In this document: positions 15,565 through 28,307 of the stretch, in pieces
How positions within the stretch are numbered: position 1 is the first letter of the stretch
Layout: every line of letters starts with the position of its first letter
Assembly: GCF_002284575.1 (NCBI RefSeq)
Contig: NZ_NPKJ01000038.1
Coordinates: forward strand, 1 to 64,000
Length of the DNA stretch: 64,000 nucleotides
Direction of reading: 5' to 3'
Source of the DNA: Mesorhizobium temperatum
Lineage (GTDB): Bacteria; Pseudomonadota; Alphaproteobacteria; Rhizobiales; Rhizobiaceae
Translations under genes and position numbers: made by a program
The notes under the pieces: model-generated
Told to the model about the DNA's origin: nothing
The model's input: the letters and a program-made list of their open reading frames with translations, nothing else
Databases searched by the model: none

Positions 15565-18500
15565 TCACACCAACTCGACTTCCACCACGCCCGGCACCGC
15601 GCGCATGGCCGACGCAATCTTTGGCGAGACGCGGTAACGGCTGGGCAGTTCGATCTCGACCTCGCCCTGCGCCTCATTCTTGATGACGATAATGCTCACC
15701 TGGCTGTCGCCGCGCTGGGTAAGCTGCGATTGAATAGCCGACGCCGGTCGGTCATCCCTGACAAAGATGCGCAAGGCCTTCTGGATACGGCTTGCCTCGT
15801 CTTCCAGAGACTGCACGGTCTGGATGCGCAGATTAACGCCTTCGGGCCTGTCCTCGGCCGAAACGGTGATCACCACCGAACGGCCGGGCTCGAGCAGGTC
15901 GCGATACTGCGCCAGACCTTCGGAAAAAAGCACTGCTTCATACTGGCCTGACGTGTCGGAGAACTGCACGACGCCCATCTTGTTGCCGGTGCGCGTCTTG
16001 CGCTCCTGCTTGGTGGTGACGGTGCCGGCAAGCCGCCCGGCGGCAGCACCCCGTTTGACCGCGGCCGAGAACTCGGCCCAGGTCTGCACCCGCATCTTCT
16101 GCAGCGCCGCCTTGTATTCGTCCAGCGGATGCGCAGAGAGATAGAAGCCGACCACCTGGAATTCACGGTGCAGACGGTCGGCGGCAAGCCACGGGTCGGT
16201 CGCCGGCAGATTGAGCGCCTGCGACTGTGCGCCGAGCGAGGCGCCAAAAATGTCGTGCTGGCCCGACATTGCATTCTGCTGGGCAAGCGAGGCCAGCCCC
16301 ATCATCCGCTCGACGCCCGCCATCATCGCGGCGCGGTCGTGACCGAAGCAGTCGAGCGCGCCGGCCATGATCAGGCTTTCGAAGACCCGCTTGCCGACGA
16401 TCTTCGGATCGACCCTTTCGCAGAAATCGGCGAGGTTCTTGAACGGTTTTTCGCCGCGCATGGCGACGATATGCTCGACCGCGGCGTCGCCGACGCCCTT
16501 GAGCGCGGCCAGCGAATAGAAGATCCGGTTCTCGCCGACTTCGAAGGCCCGGAAGCTGGTCATTACCGACGGCGCCACAACATTGATGCCGAGGCGCAGC
16601 GCATCCTGGCGGAAATCGGCGAGCTTGTCGGTGTTGCCCATGTCGAGCGTCATCGACGCAGCCAGGAACTCGACCGGGTAGTGCGCTTTCAGATAAGCCG
16701 TCTGATAGGAGACGACTGCATAGGCGGCGGCATGCGACTTGTTGAAACCGTAGTCGGCGAACTTTGCCAGCAGGTCGAAAATGAAGTCGGCTTGCGGCTT
16801 GCCGACGCCGCGCTCGACCGCGCCCGAAACGAAGCGCTCGCGCTGCTTGTCCATCTCGGCGCGGATCTTCTTGCCCATCGCGCGGCGCAGCAAATCGGCT
16901 TCGCCCAGCGAATAGCCGGAGAGCTCCTGCGCGATCTGCATCACCTGTTCCTGGTAGACGATGACGCCTTGCGTTTCCTTCACCAGATGGTCGATTTTCG
17001 GGTGGATCGACGCCATCTCCTCCTCGCCATGCTTTCTGGCGTTGTAGGTCGGGATGTTCTCCATCGGTCCCGGCCGGTAAAGCGCGACCAGCGCGATGAT
17101 GTCTTCGATGCAGTCGGGCCGCATGCCGATCAGCGCCTTGCGCATGCCGGCACTTTCCACCTGGAACACGCCGACCACTTCGCCGCGCGACAGCATGGCG
17201 TAGGTGTCGGGGTCGTCGAGCGGAATGTGGGCGAGATCGATCTCGATGCCGCGGCGGCGGATCAGCTTGACCGCGGTCTCCAGCACGGTCAGCGTCTTCA
17301 GGCCGAGGAAGTCGAACTTCACCAGTCCGGCCTGCTCGACATACTTCATGTTGAACTGGGTGACCGGCATGTCGGAGCGCGGGTCACGGTACATCGGCAC
17401 CAGCTCCCACAGCGGCCGGTCGCCGATGACGATGCCGGCGGCGTGCGTCGAAGCGTGGCGGTAGAGCCCTTCCAGCTTCTGCGCCATGTCGAGCAGCGTC
17501 TGGACGATGGGCTCCCGCTCGGCCTCTTCGGCAAAGCGCGGCTCGTTGGCAATGGCGTCAGCGAGCTTGACCGGATTGGCCGGGTTCGACGGCACCATCT
17601 TGGAGAGCTTGTCGACCTGGCCATAGGGCATCTGCAGCACGCGGCCGACATCGCGCAGCACCGCGCGGGCCTGCAGCGTGCCGAAGGTGATGATCTGGCC
17701 GACCTGGTCGCGTCCGTATTTCTGCTGGACGTAGCGGATGACCTCCTCGCGCCGGTCCTGGCAGAAATCGATGTCGAAGTCGGGCATCGACACGCGGTCG
17801 GGATTGAGGAAGCGCTCGAACAGCAGCGAGAAGCGCAGCGGATCGATGTCGGTGATGGTCGTCGAATACGCGACCAGCGAGCCGGCGCCCGAACCGCGGC
17901 CCGGCCCGACCGGAATGCCCTGCCCCTTCGCCCATTTGATGAAGTCGGCGACGATCAGAAAATAGCCGGGATATTTCATCCTCTCGATGACGCCGAGCTC
18001 GAAATCCAGCCTTTCGCGATATTGTTCGACTGTGTAGCCAGGGGCCAGGCCGTGCGCGGCGATCCGCGCTTCCAGCCCTTCATGCGCCTGTCTGGCAAGC
18101 TCCTGCGCCTCCGCCTTCACCGCCGCTTCGGCGTCGGCGACATCGCCGCCGGCAAAGCGCGGCAGGATCGGGTTGCGGGTCTTGGGATAGTAGGAGCAGC
18201 GCAGCGCGATCTCGACGGTGTTGTCGATCGCTTCCGGCAGATCGGCGAACAGCCTCGCCATGTCAGCCTGACTTCTCAGAAAATTGTCGGGCGACAGGCG
18301 GCGGCGATTGTCGACGGCGACGACCGAACCTTCGGCGATGGCGATCAGCGCGTCATGAGCCTCATAGTCGTCGCGCGAGGAGAAAAACGCCTCGTTGGTG
18401 GCGACCAGCGGCAAGTCATTGGTATAGGCGAGGTCGACTGACGATTTCTCGATGGCCCGGTCATAACCGGAAACCCGTTCCAGCTCGACATAGAGCCGGT

Positions 18501-19092
18501 CGCCGAACAACGCCTTGAGCGCCAAAAGCCGCGTCTCGGCGAGATCGCGGCGATCCTCCTTCAAGGCATTGCCGATCGGGCCGCGCGGCCCGCCGCTGAG
18601 GCAGATCAGGCCGTCGCAATGGCCTTCCAGCATCTCGGTCGTCAGATGCACGGCCTCGCCGGGCGGCGTTTCCAAATAGACCCGGCTGACCAGCCTGACC
18701 AGATTGCTGTAGCCGGCCTCGGTCGCCGCGATCAAAACCACGGGCCGCATCTCCGGGCCTTGCCGCCTGCGGTCGCGCTGGCTATCGCTGGCTTCGCCGG
18801 AAAAGGCGAGCGTGGTCTGGCAGCCGATGATCGGCTGGATACCCTCCTTCACCGCCTTTTGCGCAAATTCCAGCGCGCCGAACAGATTATTGGTGTCGGT
18901 GACGGCAATGGCCGGAGCCTGATCCTTGACTGCATGGCCGACGACTGTGCCGAGTTGCAAAGCGCCTTCGAGCAGCGAATAGGCCGAATGCACGCGCAGA
19001 TGGATAAATGGGCGCGCCGGCTCTTCCGGCCGCGATGCCCTCACAAAGGCCTCGCGTCGCAAGGGATCGCGTGGAAGTGTCTCATTCGCCAT
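15565..19092 (-). CDS. dnaE: DNA polymerase III alpha subunit
   Basis: The 1175-residue protein is the replicative C-family polymerase. An N-terminal PHP domain starts near 27 (FIHLRVHSAYSLLEGAL). The palm contains the PDFDIDFCQDRREEVIRYVQ aspartate motif, and GPGRGSGAGSLVAY precedes it. A helix-hairpin-helix region, an OB-fold (GTVTTKQERKTRTGNKMGVVQFSD) and a C-terminal tau-binding region follow. The length is normal for alphaproteobacterial DnaE1. It begins MANETLPRDPL with no strong ribosome site. It is the main replicase, so the organism keeps this gene in its core genome. Confidence 0.97.
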   Translation of the reverse strand: MANETLPRDPLRREAFVRASRPEEPARPFIHLRVHSAYSLLEGALQLGTVVGHAVKDQAPAIAVTDTNNLFGALEFAQKAVKEGIQPIIGCQTTLAFSGEASDSQRDRRRQGPEMRPVVLIAATEAGYSNLVRLVSRVYLETPPGEAVHLTTEMLEGHCDGLICLSGGPRGPIGNALKEDRRDLAETRLLALKALFGDRLYVELERVSGYDRAIEKSSVDLAYTNDLPLVATNEAFFSSRDDYEAHDALIAIAEGSVVAVDNRRRLSPDNFLRSQADMARLFADLPEAIDNTVEIALRCSYYPKTRNPILPRFAGGDVADAEAAVKAEAQELARQAHEGLEARIAAHGLAPGYTVEQYRERLDFELGVIERMKYPGYFLIVADFIKWAKGQGIPVGPGRGSGAGSLVAYSTTITDIDPLRFSLLFERFLNPDRVSMPDFDIDFCQDRREEVIRYVQQKYGRDQVGQIITFGTLQARAVLRDVGRVLQMPYGQVDKLSKMVPSNPANPVKLADAIANEPRFAEEAEREPIVQTLLDMAQKLEGLYRHASTHAAGIVIGDRPLWELVPMYRDPRSDMPVTQFNMKYVEQAGLVKFDFLGLKTLTVLETAVKLIRRRGIEIDLAHIPLDDPDTYAMLSRGEVVGVFQVESAGMRKALIGMRPDCIEDIIALVALYRPGPMENIPTYNARKHGEEEMASIHPKIDHLVKETQGVIVYQEQVMQIAQELSGYSLGEADLLRRAMGKKIRAEMDKQRERFVSGAVERGVGKPQADFIFDLLAKFADYGFNKSHAAAYAVVSYQTAYLKAHYPVEFLAASMTLDMGNTDKLADFRQDALRLGINVVAPSVMTSFRAFEVGENRIFYSLAALKGVGDAAVEHIVAMRGEKPFKNLADFCERVDPKIVGKRVFESLIMAGALDCFGHDRAAMMAGVERMMGLASLAQQNAMSGQHDIFGASLGAQSQALNLPATDPWLAADRLHREFQVVGFYLSAHPLDEYKAALQKMRVQTWAEFSAAVKRGAAAGRLAGTVTTKQERKTRTGNKMGVVQFSDTSGQYEAVLFSEGLAQYRDLLEPGRSVVITVSAEDRPEGVNLRIQTVQSLEDEASRIQKALRIFVRDDRPASAIQSQLTQRGDSQVSIIVIKNEAQGEVEIELPSRYRVSPKIASAMRAVPGVVEVELV

Positions 19093-19204
19093 GGTTTTTT
19101 AGCGCCGCCTCACAAGGACTCAGTCGATGAAGATGTATTGTCCGGCACCGGACGATGCGAGTCCAGCGAGAGCGGGCGCTCGACCGGCCAATTGTCGACG
19201 CTGG

Positions 19205-19384
19205 CGCCGCCCCTCATCCGCCTGCCGGCACCTTCTCCCCGTATAGTGACGGGGAGAAGGGGCTGGCCGCAACCTTGGCACCCATTCTGCAACGCTGGTG
19301 ATTGGCGAAATCCTTTGCGAAGGCCTCTTTCTCCCCGTCACTATACGGGGAGAAATGCCCGGCAGGGCAATGAGGGGCAGCGCC
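19205..19384. repeat. RIME-like element, copy 1
   Basis: About 180 bases with outer inverted ends (GCGCCGCCCCTCAT / ATGAGGGGCAGCGCC) and two strong hairpins of the form TTCTCCCCGTATAGTGACGG / reverse. It is nearly the reverse complement of the element at 22837-23018. Together the pair brackets pccA and the formaldehyde dehydrogenase gene. It occupies most of the 353-base gap between dnaE and pccA; nothing else was seen there. Confidence 0.88.
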
Positions 19385-19445
19385 AACTAATGCGATTGCC
19401 TTGTAACTGTCGGTGGTTCAACGTGACAAGTGACGGCATCTATCC

Positions 19446-21458
<2,013 letters not shown>

Positions 21459-21660
21459 GCGGGTTGCGTTCCCTCGGCTGCCTTTCTTTTATGGGCTTCG
21501 CCCGGCCGGTCAAGGCAAGTTGGCGCATATGCCCGGGCGCAAGTCGGCTGGCGCCGACCAAAACCCGGCCACGAACTGTCAATTCGTCCCATAGTCCAGA
21601 ACCTGCAGATACGCTAATGCTCCGCCCCGATTGCAGATTTGCCCTGAGAGGAGGTTCCCG

Positions 21661-22788
<1,128 letters not shown>

Positions 22789-22836
22789 GAAATCGCGACT
22801 TGGACCGCGAAGAAGCATGGCAATCGCTTTAGGTTT

Positions 22837-23018
22837 GCGCTGCCCCTCATTGCCCTGCCGGGCATTTCTCCCCGTATAGTGACGGGGAGAAAGACGCCTT
22901 CGCAAAGGGATTTCGCCAATCTCCAGCGTTTCAGAAAGCGTGCCGAGGCTGCGGCCAGCCCCTTCTCCCCGTCACTATACGGGGAGAAGGTGCCGGCAGG
23001 CGGATGAGGGGCAGCGCC
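22837..23018. repeat. RIME-like element, copy 2 (inverted relative to copy 1)
   Basis: This 182-base element reads GCGCTGCCCCTCATTGCCCT at the left end and GGATGAGGGGCAGCGCC at the right end. Its two hairpins share the TCCCCGTATAGTGACGGGGA core with copy 1 at 19205-19384. Orientation is opposite to copy 1. The middle contains a less conserved spacer (CGCAAAGGGATTTCGCCAAT). It occupies the gap between adhC and the YaiI gene. Confidence 0.88.
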
Positions 23019-23091
23019 GACCTTTGACCGCTCGAATATCGTCGATCGAGCCTGGCGAAATCGCCCGGCTTCATACGCGTTGGAACGAACG

Positions 23092-23559
23092 ATGCCCGCA
23101 CCTGCCATTTACGTCGATGCCGATGCCTGTCCGGTGAAGGCCGAGGTCGAGAAAGTCGCCGAGCGTCATGGCGTCGTCGTCACCTTCGTCTCCAATGGCG
23201 GCCTGCGCCCTTCGCGCGATCCCATGGTCCGAAACGTCGTCGTGTCCAAGGGCGCCGATGCGGCGGACGATTGGATCGTCGACAATGCCAAGCCCAACGA
23301 CATCATTGTGACTTCAGACATCCCGCTTGCCGCCCGCACGGTGGCGCTCGGCGCCCATGTGCTTGGGCCGACCGGACGCCCGTTCACGCCGGAAACGATC
23401 GGCATGGCGGTGGCGATGCGCGACCTCAAGCAGCACCTGCGCGAGACCGGCGAAAGCAAGGGCTACAACGCCAGTTTCGCGCCGCAGGACCGCTCGCGGT
23501 TTCTCGGCGAACTCGACCGCATCTTGCGGCGTGCGCTGAAATCCGCCGCACCGGATTAG
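23092..23559 (+). CDS. YaiI/YqxD family protein (DUF188)
   Basis: The 155-residue protein begins MPAPAIYVDADACPVKAEVE, the characteristic DUF188 aspartate cluster. It also shows DIPLAARTV and ALGAHVLGPTGRPFTPETIG, typical of the family, which has a PIN/5'-3' nuclease-like fold and an unknown role. The TTG twelve bases upstream is a less likely start. It converges on the beta-barrel gene, and the two stop codons overlap at 23556-23559. Confidence 0.88.
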   Translation: MPAPAIYVDADACPVKAEVEKVAERHGVVVTFVSNGGLRPSRDPMVRNVVVSKGADAADDWIVDNAKPNDIIVTSDIPLAARTVALGAHVLGPTGRPFTPETIGMAVAMRDLKQHLRETGESKGYNASFAPQDRSRFLGELDRILRRALKSAAPD

Positions 23560-24635
23560 AACGCGATCTTGAGGCCCAGCTTGCCGCTGATGGTTGAACT
23601 GTCCTCGGACCATTTGCCGCGAATTTCAGTGCTGACGGTTGTCGATGAAGACATCTTCAGATTGAAGCCGGAGGACAGCGCCACCGAGAAGTCCGCATCC
23701 TCAAAATCGCTCTTCAGGCCAGAAACGCTTGCCGTGTTGGAATAGCCGAAACGCTGCTGCAGATCCGCGCGCGCATAGGGGCTGATGACCATGCCGTTTC
23801 CGAGCTGGTAATCGGCGTAAACCCCAGGGTCGAACTTGATCGCGCCAAACGATAAACGGCTCTTTCCAAATTCAGTGCCGGAGTCGTCCGTGTATGCGTC
23901 GCCGGTAAAGCTAACACCCAACAGCCCGCCACGAAGATCGAAACGCACGCGATCGGTCAAGTTGAAGATGCGGCCGATCGACCCTGTTATCGCGTAGCCT
24001 TGCGTGTCGTAGCTGCCGTCATTTCCCTTGACGTCCGTGTTGCCCAGGAAAGCCGAGGCGGCCACAAGAGCATAGCTGGTGCCCTGACGATAAAGCCCAT
24101 AGCCGCCGAACATGCCGCTTTTGTTGGTCGCGTCACCGACACCGAAAACGTCGACATTGACGTCAGCCGAGGCATAACCGCCGAACAGCCCCAGGTTCAA
24201 TCCGTGCTCGCTGTCGAATCCGAAATGCTTTGCCGCATCGAAGTCGACACTGACGGCAGCGGAGAATTCATCGACATCGAAGCTCGGTCCGTCAAAGACG
24301 TCAAAATCGTCCGAAACGGTGAAGCCGTCATGCTCCGTGTGGGCCAACTGGCCGGAAGCGAAAACGCCGAACGGTGAAGACCGGGCCGGCGGAGCTGCGT
24401 TTGCGGGGCCGACTTCCGCCTGGATGATGTCGTCGGACAATTTGAGAAGCGCATCCAGGGACGTGTCGACAATCGCGCTATTGACGGTCACGCCGACGTA
24501 GCAGTCCGTCTGCAGAGGGGGACCTTCACTCTCGTCGTCGATACAGGCGTTTGCCTTCGAAGGCAGGAAAACCAATGCAGCACCAATCGAAATTGAACTC
24601 GTGCACAGGCGCAAACGCCAACTCCTGCCTTTCAT
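23556..24635 (-). CDS. Outer-membrane beta-barrel (autotransporter-barrel-like) protein
   Basis: The 359-residue protein has a signal peptide (about 1-30, ending SKANA), a short N-terminal segment with two cysteines (ACIDDE, TDCYVG), then from about residue 90 an alternating beta-strand pattern of about 265 residues ending in LGLKIAF, with a terminal Phe as in Bam-inserted barrels. Strands include GLFGGYASADVNVDVFG and RVRFDLRGGLLGVSF. It resembles the autotransporter translocation barrel but has almost no passenger domain. It may be a stand-alone porin or adhesin. Confidence 0.78.
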   Translation of the reverse strand: MKGRSWRLRLCTSSISIGAALVFLPSKANACIDDESEGPPLQTDCYVGVTVNSAIVDTSLDALLKLSDDIIQAEVGPANAAPPARSSPFGVFASGQLAHTEHDGFTVSDDFDVFDGPSFDVDEFSAAVSVDFDAAKHFGFDSEHGLNLGLFGGYASADVNVDVFGVGDATNKSGMFGGYGLYRQGTSYALVAASAFLGNTDVKGNDGSYDTQGYAITGSIGRIFNLTDRVRFDLRGGLLGVSFTGDAYTDDSGTEFGKSRLSFGAIKFDPGVYADYQLGNGMVISPYARADLQQRFGYSNTASVSGLKSDFEDADFSVALSSGFNLKMSSSTTVSTEIRGKWSEDSSTISGKLGLKIAF

Positions 24636-25055
24636 TATCCCCTTCCCCTGCTACTTGTGTCATCTGGCTTAAATATCAGGACATGCCATGCGCAGTTGAA
24701 CTATGAAAAACATCACTGACTGGAGTAGATGCGAGTGCAACACTACGCCAGCGTTGGTTGGAGCGTAACAAATTATCTCTGGCGTGGATATGATTTCGTG
24801 TGGAACCGCTGGCTTCCGGCGGACCGAAATGGTTGCGGCGGCAATCGTCCGGCTGGACCCCACGGCATCTCTAGGGAAACCGAGCTCGGCCAGATCGAAG
24901 GCGGGTCGCGCCTTACGCTTTCTTTGATATGGGTTCTGGTGTAAAAATTGCGGCGGTCTTCGGAGAAAAGATTTCCGGCGCATGAGCGGAACGGCGTCAG
25001 TCGGGCGGACACTTCGGCGACCTGAAGATTTCACGCGCCGAAACGAGCCCTTGCC
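24636..25055. other. Non-coding stretch upstream of the caspase gene
   Basis: About 420 bases between divergent genes. I see no gene with protein character, no tRNA and no repeat. It should hold the promoters of the barrel protein and the caspase-like protein, but I could not identify convincing -35/-10 pairs. Confidence 0.4.
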
Positions 25056-26495
25056 ATGAGCTACCGTCCCCTCCTGCGCATTGCTGCGGTCCTGCTGGTT
25101 TCACTTTTCGGATCCCTCGGCGCTCAAGCCGCGGTCGGGGAAGGCCAGTCGCCACAGCCAAGCAAGCGGCTCGCGATCGTCATCGGCAACTCCGACTACC
25201 GGAGCGCCCGTCTCCCGCATCTGGCCAATGCTGCAAACGACGCCGCCAGATTGTCTGAAAGCTTGAAGAGGCTGAAATTCGATGTGCTAACGGCAACCAA
25301 CCTGTCGTCCGACGGGTTCACCAAGCTTTTCGAACAAGCCGAGGGCAAGTTGGCAGGCGCCAGTGCTGTCCTCATCTTCTACGCTGGCCACGGCGTGCAA
25401 CTCGGGGGCGAGAACTATCTTCTGCCGGTCGATACGCCCAGCGCCGAGAACCTGCAGGAGTTGATCGCGGGCGCGGTCAAGCTCAACGATGTGATTTCGA
25501 GATTTGCCAGCCGTGAAAGGCAGACCTTCGTGTTTCTTGATGCCTGTCGTAACAACCCGATGGGCAAAGGCCTCAGCGCCATGGACGGCCTCGCGCAGAT
25601 CGAAGTCGGTGAAAACACGTTCATTGCCTTTGCCACACAGCCTGGCAACGTTGCTGTCGACGGCTCGGGCGACAACAGCCCCTTCACCACGGCATTGTTG
25701 AAGAACGTCGAGATTCCCGGGCTCAGCATTTCGGATATGATGATCCGGGTGCGCAACGAGACCGAGGCAATCACCATCGGGCGTCAGGTTCCGTGGGATC
25801 AGTCGAACCTTCGCGAGCAGTTTTACTTCACCGAGCAGCAAGTGCTCGACCCGGCCCAGCTCAGCGCCAGCCTGTCGCGCATCCTGGCCGATCCTGCCGC
25901 CAAGGAGAGGTTGAAGGTCGAGCTCGCTTCCAACGACCTGCAGACGGCCGTGCTGATCGTTGGCCAGACATTGCGTTCGGTCGAGGTTTCGCCCTTACCC
26001 GACGCTGCGGCCAAGCCCGCCGGCACGCAGGTCGCCAGCCTTGAGGGGACCAGGCAGAGCATCGTCTCCGGACTTGAAGCGCTGATCGTCGGTACCTCTG
26101 CGGCTGAAACGGATTCCCAAAAAGCGACTGATCTCGCGCGCAGTATCCAGACCGAATTGCGACGTTTGGGCTGCTATCGGATGACAGTGGACGGAAGTTG
26201 GGGCAAGGGCTCCGTGCGCGCGCTCACCAACTACTACAAAAACACCGCGAGAACCGCATCCGCGACCGAGCCTACGGTTGAACTCCTGAGTGACCTGTTC
26301 CTGCACTCCGGGCGGGTTTGCAAGGATCCGGTGGTCGTGCGGAAGATCAAGCCGGCGAAGGTGGCATCAGAGGCGGCTCCGGCGCGCAAGGGGGCGGGCA
26401 GCCGAAAAGCCGCAAAGTCGCAGCAGCAATCCTCGCGCCCGGTTGCACCTCCGCCCGACATCAGCGGCGGCATTGGGATCGGCGGGGTTTTCTAG
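25056..26495 (+). CDS. Exported caspase-like (peptidase C14) protein
   Basis: The 479-residue protein has a signal peptide (about 1-25) followed by a caspase/metacaspase p20-like domain: strand RLAIVIGNSDY, catalytic His112 (FYAGHGVQLGGENYLLP) and Cys164 (FLDACRNNP). Later comes FIAFATQPGNVAVDGSGDNSPFT. The C-terminal part has a peptidoglycan-binding-like stretch (IQTELRRLGCYRMTVDGSWGKGSVRAL, around 367-390) and ends in a basic Pro-rich tail. It is likely periplasmic, and may cleave Arg/Lys bonds like other bacterial orthocaspases. Its biological role is unknown. Confidence 0.88.
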   Translation: MSYRPLLRIAAVLLVSLFGSLGAQAAVGEGQSPQPSKRLAIVIGNSDYRSARLPHLANAANDAARLSESLKRLKFDVLTATNLSSDGFTKLFEQAEGKLAGASAVLIFYAGHGVQLGGENYLLPVDTPSAENLQELIAGAVKLNDVISRFASRERQTFVFLDACRNNPMGKGLSAMDGLAQIEVGENTFIAFATQPGNVAVDGSGDNSPFTTALLKNVEIPGLSISDMMIRVRNETEAITIGRQVPWDQSNLREQFYFTEQQVLDPAQLSASLSRILADPAAKERLKVELASNDLQTAVLIVGQTLRSVEVSPLPDAAAKPAGTQVASLEGTRQSIVSGLEALIVGTSAAETDSQKATDLARSIQTELRRLGCYRMTVDGSWGKGSVRALTNYYKNTARTASATEPTVELLSDLFLHSGRVCKDPVVVRKIKPAKVASEAAPARKGAGSRKAAKSQQQSSRPVAPPPDISGGIGIGGVF

Positions 26496-26526
26496 AGCGT
26501 TTCATGTCGTGATTGAAACGGTTCTG
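26494..26526. repeat. Short AGAGCGTTTCA-type intergenic repeat
   Basis: AGAGCGTTTCATGTCGTGA followed by TTGAAACGGTTCTG directly follows the caspase stop codon. The inner GTTTCA / TGAAAC arms form a weak palindrome. Similar AGAGC-starting units are widespread in Rhizobiales intergenic DNA (see also 39784). Confidence 0.45.
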
Positions 26527-26626
26527 TTTCCCCGATCGCGAGCCGATCCTCGCGGAGAGTGGCGCACGCATGCGCAGACTTCAAAAGTGCTACAATGTCG
26601 TTTACGCGTCCTAAAGACAACGGGCC

Positions 26627-27310
26627 ATGACGACCGAGTTGCCCCTGAAGAAACCACTTCACCGCCACATGCAGTTCGCGGTGTCGGCCTGCATCGGTGT
26701 AGTGGCACTGGCGATCGCGCTGGTCTTGCGCACTCCGCTCGCCTTTTCGATCGGCGCCAATGCGTTTTTCGCCGCCTACACCGTCATCGTCGTCGCCCAG
26801 ATGCCGCTGCTCACCGACCGCTATCTGAGCAAGAACGCGCGGGCCACCGACCAGCCGGTGCTGGTCATCTTTGCGGTGACGCTGATTGTCGTCACCGTCG
26901 CGATCATCTCGCTGTTCCAATTGATCAATCGGGAGGGCAGCGCGCACCCTGTCGAACTCACCTTCGCGCTGCTGTCGATCCCGCTCGGCTGGTTCACCAT
27001 CCACGCCATGACAGCGCTGCACTACGCGCATGTTTACTGGGTCAACGATGAAGAGACCAACCCCGGCAGCAAAGCGAAACAGAAAAAGCCGGTCGGCGGC
27101 CTCGTATTTGCCGGTAAGGAACGGCCGGACGGCTGGGACTTCCTCTACTTCTCGACCACCGTCGGGATGACCTCGCAGACCTCCGATACCGCGGTCTCGA
27201 CCACGCAAATGCGTCACATCGTGCTTTTGCATTCGATCCTGTCGTTCTTTTTCAATACAGTGATCGTCGCCGCCGCGGTCAACCTCGCCGTCAGTCTCGG
27301 GAGCCGGTAG
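26627..27310 (+). CDS. DUF1345 integral membrane protein
   Basis: The 227-residue protein has about five transmembrane helices and the DUF1345 signature: the conserved loop DFLYFSTTVGMTSQTSDTAV and the final helix LHSILSFFFNTVIVAAAVNLA. The TxGMTxQxSD motif resembles a channel-pore loop, but no function is established. A TACAAT -10-like element lies at 26591-26596. It is followed by the cytochrome/molybdoprotein pair, on the same strand but separated by about 114 bases. Confidence 0.85.
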   Translation: MTTELPLKKPLHRHMQFAVSACIGVVALAIALVLRTPLAFSIGANAFFAAYTVIVVAQMPLLTDRYLSKNARATDQPVLVIFAVTLIVVTVAIISLFQLINREGSAHPVELTFALLSIPLGWFTIHAMTALHYAHVYWVNDEETNPGSKAKQKKPVGGLVFAGKERPDGWDFLYFSTTVGMTSQTSDTAVSTTQMRHIVLLHSILSFFFNTVIVAAAVNLAVSLGSR

Positions 27311-27424
27311 TATCGGGCAGCTCGTAATAATTCCGTGATCGGATGAAACATCGCTTTGGCTGGCAACGTATTGGGAGGAGAACGATCGGAAAGGCCGACT
27401 GAACGGCCGGGAGGACGCGAAAGA

Positions 27425-28306
27425 ATGGAATCGGTCGCCAGGAGCCAATCCACCGTCGGGCCAGATACTGCCCTCCCGAAGGATGCGACGCTGATCTACC
27501 GGCAGTCGCGCTGGACGCGGCTGACGCACTGGCTCTGGGCCATCTCGCTGTTCTTCATGCTGCTTTCCGGCCTGCAGATCTTCAACGCCCGTCCCCAGCT
27601 CTATATCGGCAAGGAGTCGGGATTTGCATACAACAACACCGTCTTCGCCATCGGCGCCGAGAACACCGCAAGCGGCCCGCGCGGCTACACCGAAATCTTC
27701 GGCAAGCGCTTCGATACCACCGGCGTGCTCGGCTGGTCGGGGCCGGCGGGTCGGGAGACGTCCCGCGCCTTCCCGTCCTGGGCGACGATCCCCTCCTATT
27801 ATGACCTCGGCACCGCCCGCGTCGTCCATTTCTTCTTCGCCTGGATACTGACCACGACGCTGGTCGTCTGGCTGGTCGCCAGCCTGATCAACGGTCATCT
27901 GCGCCGCGATCTTGTTCCGCGCATCGGCGATCTCAGGCGCTTGCCGCGAGACTTCGTCGATCATGCCAAATTCAAGTTCCACCACACGCGCGAATACAAC
28001 ACGCTGCAGAAGATGGCCTATGGCGGCGTAATGTTCGTGCTGCTGCCGCTGATGATCATCACCGGCCTTGCCATGTCGCCTAGCATGAATGCGGTGCTGC
28101 CGTTCCTCAACGATCTGCTTGGCGGCCGGCAGACGGCGCGGACCATTCATTTCATCGTGATGCTGCTGCTCGTCGCCTTCTTCATCATCCATATGCTGAT
28201 GATCTTCGCCGCCGGCCCGATCAACGAGCTGCGTTCCATCATCACCGGCTGGTACCGAACCGACCCGCCGGCGCATGGCAGCAAAAAGCCGGAGAGGAGT
28301 GTGTGA
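27425..28306 (+). CDS. Membrane cytochrome b subunit of a molybdo-oxidoreductase
   Basis: The 293-residue protein has about four transmembrane helices with haem-ligand candidate histidines in WTRLTHWLWAISLFFML (about 36-52), ARVVHFFFAWILTTT and TIHFIVMLLLVAFFIIHMLMIF. This is the thiosulfate-reductase / cytochrome b561 family. The chosen ATG has GGGAGGA nine bases upstream; an earlier frame start adds 23 residues of poor sequence. The molybdopterin gene begins 2 bases after its stop, so the two surely form one module: the haem protein moves electrons between the quinone pool and the periplasmic enzyme. Confidence 0.85.
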   Translation: MESVARSQSTVGPDTALPKDATLIYRQSRWTRLTHWLWAISLFFMLLSGLQIFNARPQLYIGKESGFAYNNTVFAIGAENTASGPRGYTEIFGKRFDTTGVLGWSGPAGRETSRAFPSWATIPSYYDLGTARVVHFFFAWILTTTLVVWLVASLINGHLRRDLVPRIGDLRRLPRDFVDHAKFKFHHTREYNTLQKMAYGGVMFVLLPLMIITGLAMSPSMNAVLPFLNDLLGGRQTARTIHFIVMLLLVAFFIIHMLMIFAAGPINELRSIITGWYRTDPPAHGSKKPERSV

Positions 28307-28307
28307 G

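Noticed and set aside
16129..18441. A 770-codon open frame on the plus strand
   Set aside because: It is antisense to dnaE. It shows the HxxRDxD-type composition of a shadow frame and no recognisable domain.
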